DNA from: an uncultured Candidatus Peregrinibacteria bacterium
GTDB lineage: Bacteria; Patescibacteriota; Gracilibacteria; Peribacterales; Peribacteraceae
Direction of reading: 5' to 3'
Length of the DNA: 15,949 nt
NCBI GenBank assembly: GCA_903822115.1
Contig: CAIJNU010000011.1
Span: 1 to 15,949, forward strand
Below the pieces are notes generated by a model, which was given only the letters and a program-made list of their open reading frames with translations, was not told the origin of the DNA and ran no database searches. This document shows, piece after piece, positions 1 to 6,037 of the stretch; position 1 is the stretch's first letter, and every line of letters begins with the position of its first letter. Made by a program: the position numbers and the translations under genes.

Positions 1-65
1 AGCCTTCGGGTGCGAATATTGGGTGAGGGTGATAGAAGCAGTTAAGATTCCCATGGTTATTCGAA

Positions 66-87
66 ATGGAGCCGCCCACGGGAATTG
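66..87 (-). repeat. Partial copy of the tRNA-Thr 3' end
   Basis: This 22-base stretch matches 207-228, the acceptor 3' strand with CCA and the start of the T arm of the downstream tRNA, at 19 of 22 positions; the differences are at 77, 80 and 84. Both copies begin ATGGAGCCGCC and have the same orientation. Just past the T-loop position the copy stops resembling a tRNA and runs into a hairpin. No matching 5' half of a tRNA is present nearby. It could be a tRNA remnant, one side of an old integration site at the tRNA gene, or the 3' end of a decayed second tRNA. The match is seen directly; the origin is inference. Confidence 0.55.
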
Positions 88-130
88 CCCGGCTTCGTCC
101 CTCGGCTACGCTCGGGACTACGCCGGGGCA
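86..130. repeat. Long imperfect hairpin (inverted repeat)
   Basis: The arms at 86-101 and 114-130 are inverted copies that pair along nearly their whole length. Outer TGCCCGGC pairs with GCCGGGGCA (one bulged base), and inner GTCCC pairs with GGGAC. The loop is about 12 bases. There is no U tract on either side, so a standard intrinsic terminator is not supported. The element lies downstream of tRNA-Thr on the tRNA's strand and directly abuts the tRNA-like fragment at 66-87. It may be a dispersed hairpin repeat of this genome, but one window cannot show that. Confidence 0.7.
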
Positions 131-140
131 TCCTGCATGT

Positions 141-198
141 TTCGGGGAAAAGTCTATTCATTGAACAATCCCGGCGAAGCTTCGATCTCAATTGAAGC
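141..198. repeat. Two further small hairpins beside the tRNA
   Basis: The first pairs TTCG plus GGGA at 141-148 with TCCC and CGAA at 169-178, with two unpaired G on the right. The second pairs 179-186 with 191-198 (GCTTCGAT against ATTGAAGC, one G-U pair) around a four-base loop. The second sits 9 bases past the 3' end of tRNA-Thr on the minus strand, where a 3' trailer structure would be expected. Neither is followed by a clear U run. The rest of 1-207 holds no gene I can support. Confidence 0.4.
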
Positions 199-207
199 GA
201 AGACGGA

Positions 208-282
208 TGGAGCCGCCGACCGGATTTGAACCGGTGACCCTTTCCTTACCATGGAAATGCTCTACCCCTGAGCTACGGCGGC
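208..282 (-). tRNA. tRNA-Thr (anticodon GGU), CCA encoded
   Basis: On the minus strand the 75-base sequence folds as a full cloverleaf. The 7-bp acceptor pairs GCCGCCG with CGGCGGC. The D stem is GCTC/GAGC with loop AGGGGTA. The anticodon stem is TTTCC/GGAAA with loop ATGGTAA, giving anticodon GGT (threonine ACC/ACU). The variable loop has five bases, and the T stem ACCGG/CCGGT carries loop TTCAAAT. The discriminator is U and the 3' CCA is encoded. It lies 44 bases downstream of sufU on the same strand with its own good promoter between. The identity is read directly from the anticodon. Confidence 0.97.
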
Positions 283-293
283 GCTACTCACGG

Positions 294-323
294 AGTGTAC
301 CGTTGTGTTTCGCATATTCACAA
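294..323 (-). promoter_or_regulatory. Promoter of tRNA-Thr
   Basis: On the minus strand a TTGTGA -35 box (323-318) is separated by 18 bases from a TACACT -10 box (299-294). The mature tRNA starts at 282, 11 bases further on, so the predicted 5' leader is about five bases. The promoter fills the gap after the sufU stop codon, which suggests the tRNA is transcribed independently of sufSU. TACACT is also the -10 hexamer before the GT4 gene at 9945. Confidence 0.65.
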
Positions 324-326
324 GGC

Positions 327-731
327 TCAGGTCGGCAGGATGTCGCGCCAGGGGGTGGGCGGAAGGTTCTGGAATTTTCGCAGCGCGTTTCGTAGTGCAT
401 GGAGCGAGAGCAGGGCGCACTTGATGCGGCGCGGCCCCACCTCCACGCCGAGCATCGCGAGGATGTCCTTCGCGGTGAGTGCCTCCGCCTCTTCGATCGT
501 CTTTCCGATCACCGCATCGGCGAGCATCGACATGGCTGCTTGGCTGATGGCGCATCCTTCCCCTTCCCATCCGATCTCCTCGATGACGTCTTTCTCGATT
601 TGCATCGTCAGCGCGATATCATCTCCGCAGCTGGGATTCTTCTCCCGCAGCTCGACGGTTGGATGTGAGAGGGGAGATTTTCGATGCGGATGCCGGAAAT
701 GGTCGAGGATGTTCTCGGCGTAGAGATCCAT
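327..731 (-). CDS. sufU: SufU/IscU-like Fe-S cluster scaffold (NifU N-terminal domain family)
   Basis: This 134-residue protein belongs to the NifU_N/IscU/SufU family, which accepts persulfide sulfur from a cysteine desulfurase to build or relay Fe-S clusters in the cytosol. The three conserved cysteines are visible: Cys35 in NPSCGDDI (with Asp37), Cys60 in GEGCAISQAAMSML, and Cys105 in RRIKCALLSLHAL. The GCAISQA sequence and the pairing with SufS are SufU-like. However, Cys60 to Cys105 is only 45 residues, close to IscU, whereas typical SufU has roughly 18-20 extra residues there. The start is ATG at 731, two bases after the sufS stop, so the two are translationally close and clearly one operon. 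No Shine-Dalgarno is seen. SufU proteins can act as zinc-dependent sulfur-transfer partners of SufS rather than as true scaffolds, so the exact role is open. Confidence 0.9.
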   Translation of the reverse strand: MDLYAENILDHFRHPHRKSPLSHPTVELREKNPSCGDDIALTMQIEKDVIEEIGWEGEGCAISQAAMSMLADAVIGKTIEEAEALTAKDILAMLGVEVGPRRIKCALLSLHALRNALRKFQNLPPTPWRDILPT

Positions 732-733
732 GA

Positions 734-1966
734 TCAGCGCAGGGAAGGTTGAATGTCGCGGATGGAGGAGGAGAGTGTGAGGACTTCCTCCTCCGTGTTG
801 TAGATGGCTACGGAGAGGCGTGTGCTCGCAGGAACAGCGAAATATTTGTGGAGTGGTTGCGTGCAGTGATGCCCGGCGCGCACGCAGATGCCGCGTCGTC
901 CGAGGAGTTCTGCAAGATCGTGAGGGTGGATGCCCGCGAGCGTGAAGCTCAAGGATCCCGATCGCTCTGCAGTTTTCCCTCCCACGATGCTGAGTCCCGG
1001 AATCTCCGAGAGTTCGCGCTGTGCCCTCTCGAGCAATGCCCGCTCATGCGCCTCGATGTCCTTCCACGGGAATTGCGTGAGCCAATCGATCGAGGCTTTT
1101 AGGCCGACCGCTTCGGCGACGGGGGGCGTGCCGCCCTCGAAACGCATCGGGATGTCGGCGAAGGTGAATCGATCGCGATGTACCTCATCGATCATCATGC
1201 CGCCTCCGAGCACCGGGGGCATGGCGTCGAGGAGATGCTCCCGCCCCCAGAGCACGCCGATGCCCGTGGGGCCGTAGAGCTTGTGCGAGGAGAAGGCGAG
1301 GAAGTCGGCATCGAGCGCCCGCACATCGATCGGATGATGGGCGACGGCCTGTGCCGCATCGATCAGCACGAGGCAGCCCATACGGTGCGCTATGGAGATG
1401 ATTTTCTCCAACGGGGGAGCGGTACCGAGCACATTGCTGAGTGCGGAGAGCGCCAGCAGCTTCATGGATTTTTCCTCCAACATTTTTTCCAACTGTGAGA
1501 GATTTACCCGCCCCTTTTCGTCGACGTCGATCCATGTGAGCTCAATTCCTTTTTCCTCTTTGAGCTGGAGCCACGGGACGATGTTGCTGTGGTGTTCGGT
1601 GACGGGAAGAGCGATGACATCGCCCGGCTCGAGCGTCCGTCCCCAACTCTTCGCAACGAGGTTAATGCTCTCCGTCGCGCTCTTCGTAAAAACGATTTCC
1701 TCTCGTCGTGCGGCATTGATGAACGCAGCGACGCGCCCGCGCGCATCTTCGTACGCCTGCGTGGCGCGATCGGCGAGAGCGTAGAGACCGCGATGCGGAT
1801 TGGCGTTCGCCGTCTCGTAGAAGTGCGTCATGGCATCGAGCACCGCGCGAGGTTTCTGGGTGGTCGCCGCATTGTCGAGATAGATCAGCGGATGTCCGTC
1901 GATGCTCTGCGAGAGGATCGGGAATTGCCTGCGGATAGCGGGAATATCGAGAGCCAAGGGGGTCAT
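734..1966 (-). CDS. sufS: Cysteine desulfurase, SufS type
   Basis: This 410-residue PLP enzyme (class V aminotransferase fold, group II desulfurase) takes sulfur from L-cysteine to form a persulfide for Fe-S cluster and thio-cofactor assembly. N-terminal YLDNAATTQKP (29-39), TEHHSN with the PLP-stacking His (123-128), DAAQAVAHH (203-211), the PLP lysine Lys229 in SSHKLYGPTG, and catalytic Cys368 in RAGHHCTQPLH are all present in order, so it should be active. Length is normal for SufS (about 405-415). It is the first gene of a minus-strand pair with sufU, two bases apart. Start ATG at 1966 fits the family N-terminus. An extended -10-like TGCTATGCT directly abuts the ATG, so the transcription start is uncertain. 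No sufB, sufC or sufD gene is in the window. Confidence 0.97.
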   Translation of the reverse strand: MTPLALDIPAIRRQFPILSQSIDGHPLIYLDNAATTQKPRAVLDAMTHFYETANANPHRGLYALADRATQAYEDARGRVAAFINAARREEIVFTKSATESINLVAKSWGRTLEPGDVIALPVTEHHSNIVPWLQLKEEKGIELTWIDVDEKGRVNLSQLEKMLEEKSMKLLALSALSNVLGTAPPLEKIISIAHRMGCLVLIDAAQAVAHHPIDVRALDADFLAFSSHKLYGPTGIGVLWGREHLLDAMPPVLGGGMMIDEVHRDRFTFADIPMRFEGGTPPVAEAVGLKASIDWLTQFPWKDIEAHERALLERAQRELSEIPGLSIVGGKTAERSGSLSFTLAGIHPHDLAELLGRRGICVRAGHHCTQPLHKYFAVPASTRLSVAIYNTEEEVLTLSSSIRDIQPSLR

Positions 1967-1975
1967 AGCATAGCA
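1967..1975 (-). promoter_or_regulatory. Possible -10 element at sufS
   Basis: On the minus strand TGCTATGCT ends immediately before the sufS ATG. It resembles an extended -10 box (TGnTAtaaT). If it is functional, transcription would begin inside the annotated start region. A TATCGC ten bases before the ATG is the alternative -10. Which is used cannot be settled by eye. Confidence 0.3.
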
Positions 1976-1991
1976 GGCGATAGGGCGTGCG

Positions 1992-2022
1992 TTGTGGATT
2001 TTCGGGGTTTCTCTGCTAGGCT
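1992..2022 (+). promoter_or_regulatory. Promoter of the GT-C membrane protein gene
   Basis: TTGTGG (1992-1997) may be a -35 box, 19 bases before TAGGCT. TGCTAGGCT (2014-2022) forms an extended -10 with its TG. The ATG at 2029 follows after only six bases, about where transcription should begin, so the mRNA would be leaderless or nearly so. The promoter shares a 62-base divergent gap with sufS. Confidence 0.5.
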
Positions 2023-2028
2023 CGTCCT

Positions 2029-4857
2029 ATGCAGCAACGCACCATTCGCAATCTCTCCGCGGCTCTCTTCGTCGGTCTCCTCGTCTGGGGGATCTACTCT
2101 CTCCTCTTCTATGTGGGGATGCCCGTTCACCAAGCAACGCTCAATCCCGATGGTCAGAATAGCGTCGCGGCGGCGTGCGGCGATTCGGTGCTCTGCGGCG
2201 GCCTCGTCGGATTCTTCCCTTTCGTCTTCGCAACCATCACGCGAGCGGCACCTTTCCTCGGGTATCTCATCGTTTGCATCGTCCTCTACGGGATCTTCCT
2301 CGGGTGGCAGGCCGCTCGGCACGGAGAACTTACGCTGCAGCTGCGCTGGCGGCCGGCATACCTTCCGATCCTTTTCGCGGTGCTCGTCTGGATTCTTTTT
2401 ACCTGCTTTAGTTTCGGAAGTACGGATGGCACGTCCCCCTTTCGACAAATCGTGGAGCCGACGACGCAGGCCTACGGAAATATCGGTGCGGCTCCTCTCA
2501 AATCACTTCAGGATAACTTTCAGGATCTCAAGACCCGCGGCTGTCTCACATCTTTGGGATCGTCGGATTCCGGGCTGAACGTGTACCAACTCAAAGAGAG
2601 CTGCATACAGCAATCGTTCTTCACGCGGGTTCTCGGTCAGATGCTCTTCATCGCGCTCTTCCTCTTCGAGCTTCTCGTGCTCGGAGGATTCCTCCTTCGT
2701 CTTTTCCGTGTACAGAGCAGAGGATTTTTGATGGAGTCGGTGGTGAGTCTGGGGCTCGGAGCATGCGGCATGGTAGTGATTTTCTGGACGCTTGCTCTCC
2801 TCTCTCTCTACAGCGCGCCATTCGGATGGACGCTGCTCATTCTCCTGCCGCTCGTTCTCTTCCGTCAGTCCTGGTACTGGTTGAAGGCGCTCTGGAAGCC
2901 CAAAGAGATCGAGGTCTCGTGGAAGAGCGCGACGATCCTGCTCGGATGGTTGCTCCTCTCCTACCTCGCACTCAACTTCCTTACGGTAGTCCGCCCTTTC
3001 CCGATCGGGTGGGATGATCTCGGAAGCTACCTCAATCGCCCGCGGCTCCTCGTGAGCTACGGCCACTTCGTTCCGTTGATGCCATCGTTCCAGTGGGAGT
3101 ATCTGACGTCGCTCGGATTTCTTCTCTTCGGGTACGACAGCGTCTTCGGCGCGACGGCCTCCATGATGATTAACTGGTCCGCGGGGTTGCTCGCTCTTCT
3201 CTCTGTCTTCCTATTTGCGAGGACATTCCTTGGAGATCGGCGCGGTTTTCTCGCTGCTCTTCTCTACTACACACTCCCGCTCGTAGGACATTTTTCCTAC
3301 GCGGATATGAAGATCGATAATGCGGTCTTCACGATGGGGGCGCTCGCGATGTTCTGTGCCTTCCTCTTCCTTTTCCCGCATGACAGTGGTGATGAGGCAG
3401 GGAGGATGATTTTCGCACCTCTCACTTCTGGATGGCGTGCGACAATTTCGAAAAATTGGCAGTGGCTCGCACTCGGAGGCATCTTCGTGGGATTCGGGTT
3501 CGGCTTCAAATCAACATCGGTTATGACGCTGATGGCCTTGCTCATCGTCATTGCCGGGACTGCGCAGTGGCTTGGCGTCTTCGCGGGACTTTTCCTTGTC
3601 CTATTCATCTTCCAGCGTTTCGGACTCCTTGCCTCTGTTGCCAGCCGTGTTGGCGGCGATGGGGCGCAGGCGATGCTGCCGATGCTTGGCCTCCTCTTCC
3701 TGATCATCGCTGTCATTTTCACGGTATTCTTCTTTATCAGGGTTCGGCGAAACGCCGTCACGATTGCCGGTTCCATCGCAATCTTCCTCATCGCATTCGC
3801 ACTGGCGATTGCTCCATGGATCACGCACAACAACCTCAGTCAGGGGTTGTCGCCTTTTCATCTCACGCTCGGGATGCAGGATAATCTCGTCCCCGTCATC
3901 GACATTGCCGGGACGGCGCAGTCGTTTCCCGGAAAGACGATCAAGACACTACCGAAAGATCTCGCTCTCGATCCTAATAACGCCGCCTGCAAGTCCACAG
4001 GCGGAACGGAAGAACTTGATCGCTACTGGGGTTTCGCGAAGGGATGGGGGCACTATCTGACGCTGCCATGGCGCACGGTCATGAACATCGATTCCGCAGG
4101 GTATTACGTGACGACCATGCCTGCGCTTCTCCTCTTTCCGCTGATTTTTCTCCTTCCCGCGTTCTGGACGAAGAAAGAGAGGTGGTTACGATGGATATTT
4201 GCTGGGACGATGTTGTACATCGCGGAGTGGATGTTTCTCGCGAACGGTGTGCCGTGGTACGGCGTCGGTATGTTCCTCGGTCTCGCCATCGGACTTGAGG
4301 CGCTCCTCGTCTTTGCGCCGGACTCCCTGAATAGTTACGCCATCATCTTTCTCCTCTCGTGTTCGCTTCTGAGTAATTTTGCCATGCGCTTCTGGCAGTT
4401 CGAGCAGCAGCGTAATCTCCTTGAGTATCCGCTTGGCAAAATTTCCGCGGACGCGCTGCGTATCCGGACGATTCCTTACTACGACGATATTCGAACGATC
4501 GTCGTGCAGCGTCATGAGTCGATGCCCGATCGGCCGTACCTCTATCGCATCGGTACCTTCATCCCGTATTTCATTCCGAAGAACTCGGAGATCATCGGGA
4601 CGAGCGATCAGCAGCTCGATCTCTTCAATTGTCTCAATCAGGAGAACAATCCCGCGCTCACGCTCAAGCGTCTCAAGGCGCTCGGCTTCAACAGCATCAT
4701 CTTCGATACGAATACCGCGACGATCGAGCAGGATCCCAATGGCACGCTTCACAAGAAGGCGCAGGCATTCGTGAACTTCCTGAATTCGCCCTCCTTGAAT
4801 CTGCAAATTCTGGTAAGCGATCCTGCCGCGGGCCTGGCGTTCATCCTGATCCCCTAA
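2029..4857 (+). CDS. Large polytopic membrane protein, GT-C glycosyltransferase-like
   Basis: This 942-residue integral membrane protein has about 16-18 hydrophobic segments spread from residue 9 to about 785. A hydrophilic loop lies at about 130-197 and a soluble C-terminal region at about 790-942. After the seventh or so segment comes RPFPIGWDDLGSYLNRPRLL (322-341). Its paired Asp329/Asp330 in an extracytoplasmic loop fits the acidic catalytic motif of GT-C enzymes (PMT/ArnT-like), which use polyprenyl-phosphate sugars. SYADMKIDN (423-431) may be a second acidic site. The C-terminus has LKALGFNSIIFDTNTATIE (882-900). Start ATG 2029 lies six bases after an extended -10. The next gene encodes a DPM-like GT2, the kind of enzyme that makes GT-C donors. 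Family membership is by topology and motif only; a non-catalytic membrane protein is possible. Confidence 0.7.
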   Translation: MQQRTIRNLSAALFVGLLVWGIYSLLFYVGMPVHQATLNPDGQNSVAAACGDSVLCGGLVGFFPFVFATITRAAPFLGYLIVCIVLYGIFLGWQAARHGELTLQLRWRPAYLPILFAVLVWILFTCFSFGSTDGTSPFRQIVEPTTQAYGNIGAAPLKSLQDNFQDLKTRGCLTSLGSSDSGLNVYQLKESCIQQSFFTRVLGQMLFIALFLFELLVLGGFLLRLFRVQSRGFLMESVVSLGLGACGMVVIFWTLALLSLYSAPFGWTLLILLPLVLFRQSWYWLKALWKPKEIEVSWKSATILLGWLLLSYLALNFLTVVRPFPIGWDDLGSYLNRPRLLVSYGHFVPLMPSFQWEYLTSLGFLLFGYDSVFGATASMMINWSAGLLALLSVFLFARTFLGDRRGFLAALLYYTLPLVGHFSYADMKIDNAVFTMGALAMFCAFLFLFPHDSGDEAGRMIFAPLTSGWRATISKNWQWLALGGIFVGFGFGFKSTSVMTLMALLIVIAGTAQWLGVFAGLFLVLFIFQRFGLLASVASRVGGDGAQAMLPMLGLLFLIIAVIFTVFFFIRVRRNAVTIAGSIAIFLIAFALAIAPWITHNNLSQGLSPFHLTLGMQDNLVPVIDIAGTAQSFPGKTIKTLPKDLALDPNNAACKSTGGTEELDRYWGFAKGWGHYLTLPWRTVMNIDSAGYYVTTMPALLLFPLIFLLPAFWTKKERWLRWIFAGTMLYIAEWMFLANGVPWYGVGMFLGLAIGLEALLVFAPDSLNSYAIIFLLSCSLLSNFAMRFWQFEQQRNLLEYPLGKISADALRIRTIPYYDDIRTIVVQRHESMPDRPYLYRIGTFIPYFIPKNSEIIGTSDQQLDLFNCLNQENNPALTLKRLKALGFNSIIFDTNTATIEQDPNGTLHKKAQAFVNFLNSPSLNLQILVSDPAAGLAFILIP

Positions 4858-4886
4858 GGAAGGATGATGACTTAACCCAATATTTC

Positions 4887-4895
4887 TGGTACGCT
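4887..4895 (+). promoter_or_regulatory. Extended -10 promoter element before the GT2 gene
   Basis: TGGTACGCT fits the extended -10 pattern TGnTAnnnT and ends nine bases before the ATG at 4905. A weak -35-like TGACTT is at 4868-4873. It lies in the 47-base gap after the GT-C gene, so the GT2 gene could have its own start of transcription with a leader of only two or three bases. Confidence 0.45.
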
Positions 4896-4904
4896 ACGCC
4901 GTCC

Positions 4905-5570
4905 ATGATTCTCGCCGTCATTCCGGCATTCAATGAGGAGAAACGCATAGCGAAGGTTGTCGCCGCGGCGAAAGGTTTCGTGGATGGTGTGCTCGTAGTC
5001 GACGACGGATCGACGGATCAGACGGCAGCGTACGCGAAGGAGGCGGGAGCGCGCGTGGTCAGGCATGCGCAGAACTGTGGCGCCGGCGCGGCGACGATGA
5101 CGGGAATCGATGCGGCGCACGCGCTCGGTGCTCGTGCGGTGGTGACGCTCGATGCCGACGGTCAGCATGATCCGAAGGAGATCCCCCTGCTGTTGAGACC
5201 GATTGAGGAGGGGCGAGCTGATATCGTTTTCGCCAACCGCTTCGGGAGGAAAAATGTGATCCCCTTCGTTCGTCGTCTCTTCAATGGCATCGGGAATGTG
5301 CTGACGCTCTTCGTCACGGGGAAGTGGGTGAGCGACAGCCAGTGCGGTTTCAAGGCATTCGGGCCGAAAGCCCTTAAGGAGATCGATCTGCGCATGAGCG
5401 GGTTCGAATTCTGCACGGAGATCGTGCGGGAGACGACCGAACATCGGTGGCGGATCGTCGAAGTGCCGACGAAAGTGCTCTACTCCGAGTACACGCTCGC
5501 GAAGGGGCAATCCTTCGCCAATGGCATCCGCACGGCGTTGCGCATTCTCCTGCGTTCCTTCCTGCGCTAA
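4905..5570 (+). CDS. GT2 glycosyltransferase, polyprenyl-phosphate sugar synthase (DPM1-like)
   Basis: This 221-residue GT-A fold enzyme resembles dolichyl/undecaprenyl-phosphate mannosyl- or glucosyltransferases, which move a sugar from a nucleotide donor to a polyprenyl phosphate on the cytoplasmic membrane face. PAFNEEKRI (7-15), VVDDGSTDQT (31-40), CGAGAATMTGI (58-68), the metal-binding DADGQHD (83-89) and SDSQCGFKAFG (143-153) are all present. It lacks the C-terminal transmembrane pair of GtrB/ArnC types. The start is taken at ATG 4905: the family N-terminus begins here and an extended -10 lies just upstream. The frame is open further upstream, but there it overlaps the GT-C gene and encodes nothing family-like. 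DUF2304 follows after 11 bases, a common partner of such GT2s. Confidence 0.92.
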   Translation: MILAVIPAFNEEKRIAKVVAAAKGFVDGVLVVDDGSTDQTAAYAKEAGARVVRHAQNCGAGAATMTGIDAAHALGARAVVTLDADGQHDPKEIPLLLRPIEEGRADIVFANRFGRKNVIPFVRRLFNGIGNVLTLFVTGKWVSDSQCGFKAFGPKALKEIDLRMSGFEFCTEIVRETTEHRWRIVEVPTKVLYSEYTLAKGQSFANGIRTALRILLRSFLR

Positions 5571-5581
5571 GCTCTTTCTGT

Positions 5582-5986
5582 ATGACACTCACGCCTTACC
5601 AGATCGTGGCCCCCATCATCTCGCTCCTCGCGCTCGCATACGCCTGGAATCTCGTGATACGGAAAAAGAAATCCATTCTCGAGGCGTGCTTCTGGACGAT
5701 CTTCTGGGGCGCGATCGCCGGCATCGCGCTAGACCCATCCGTCCTGCACTATCTTTCGGAGCTCACGGGCATCGCCAATCAGGAGAACGCCGTCATTGTT
5801 ACGTTTCTCGGCATCCTCTTCTTCATGGTGTTCTATCTCGTGATGCGTTTGGAGGAGCTCGAACGTCGCTATACGAAGATCGTGCGGTCTCTCGCGCTGC
5901 GGGAGGCGGGGTTGGAAGGGAAGAAAGAGGAATACAAGGCAAACAAGGAGGACAAAGAACATAAAGAAGCTGCGGAACACGCCTGA
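5582..5986 (+). CDS. DUF2304 family small membrane protein
   Basis: This 134-residue protein has three hydrophobic segments (about 7-25, 33-52 and 69-89). The family pattern is clear: RKKKSILEACFWTIFWGAIAG (27-47), then IANQENAVIVTFLGILFFMVFYLV, then the charged EELERRYTKIVRSLALRE (91-108). DUF2304 proteins are often encoded beside DPM-like GT2 genes and are thought to anchor or assist them. Here the GT2 lies 11 bases upstream. The family usually ends near residue 110-115; this copy continues with about 23 Lys/Glu/His-rich residues (112-134). These are encoded by a purine-rich stretch that is one arm of an inverted repeat. The start ATG 5582 fits the family N-terminus. The true function of the family is not established. 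Confidence 0.88.
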   Translation: MTLTPYQIVAPIISLLALAYAWNLVIRKKKSILEACFWTIFWGAIAGIALDPSVLHYLSELTGIANQENAVIVTFLGILFFMVFYLVMRLEELERRYTKIVRSLALREAGLEGKKEEYKANKEDKEHKEAAEHA

Positions 5987-6019
5987 TCCATCCTTGTCAT
6001 CTTTGTATCCCCTGTATTC
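5930..6019. repeat. Purine/pyrimidine imperfect inverted repeat
   Basis: The purine-rich arm 5930-5957 (beginning GAATACAAGG) and the pyrimidine-rich arm 5992-6019 are inverted copies matching at 22 of 28 positions, with a 34-base spacer. The left arm encodes the charged tail of the DUF2304 protein; the right arm is the untranslated pyrimidine-rich leader before the GT4 gene at 6038. In RNA it could form a long stem between the two genes. There is no terminal U run, so it may be an mRNA boundary or a low-complexity repeat rather than a standard terminator. Confidence 0.5.
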
Positions 6020-6037
6020 ACTGTCTTCTTCGTCTTC

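Noticed and set aside
66..130. A second tRNA or tmRNA 3' end on the minus strand
   Set aside because: Only the acceptor 3' strand and part of the T arm are present. No 5' strand pairing with it, no D or anticodon arm, and no tag-peptide frame is found; tRNA-Thr blocks the space a tmRNA would need.
23..229. Short open frame over the start of the window and the tRNA
   Set aside because: It crosses the hairpins and the tRNA 3' end, has no recognisable motif, and is better explained by the RNA and repeat features.
1589..2578. Long plus-strand open frame of 329 codons antisense to sufS and running into the GT-C gene
   Set aside because: It is Arg/Ser-rich with no recognisable motif, and overlaps two well-supported genes in other frames. 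It is a by-product of GC-rich coding DNA.
4629..4904. Upstream extension of the GT2 gene in the same open frame
   Set aside because: It overlaps the end of the GT-C gene in another frame, has no family similarity, and a promoter element lies just before the ATG at 4905.
5447..5581. Upstream extension of the DUF2304 gene
   Set aside because: It lies over the GT2 3' end in another frame; the family N-terminus begins at the ATG at 5582.
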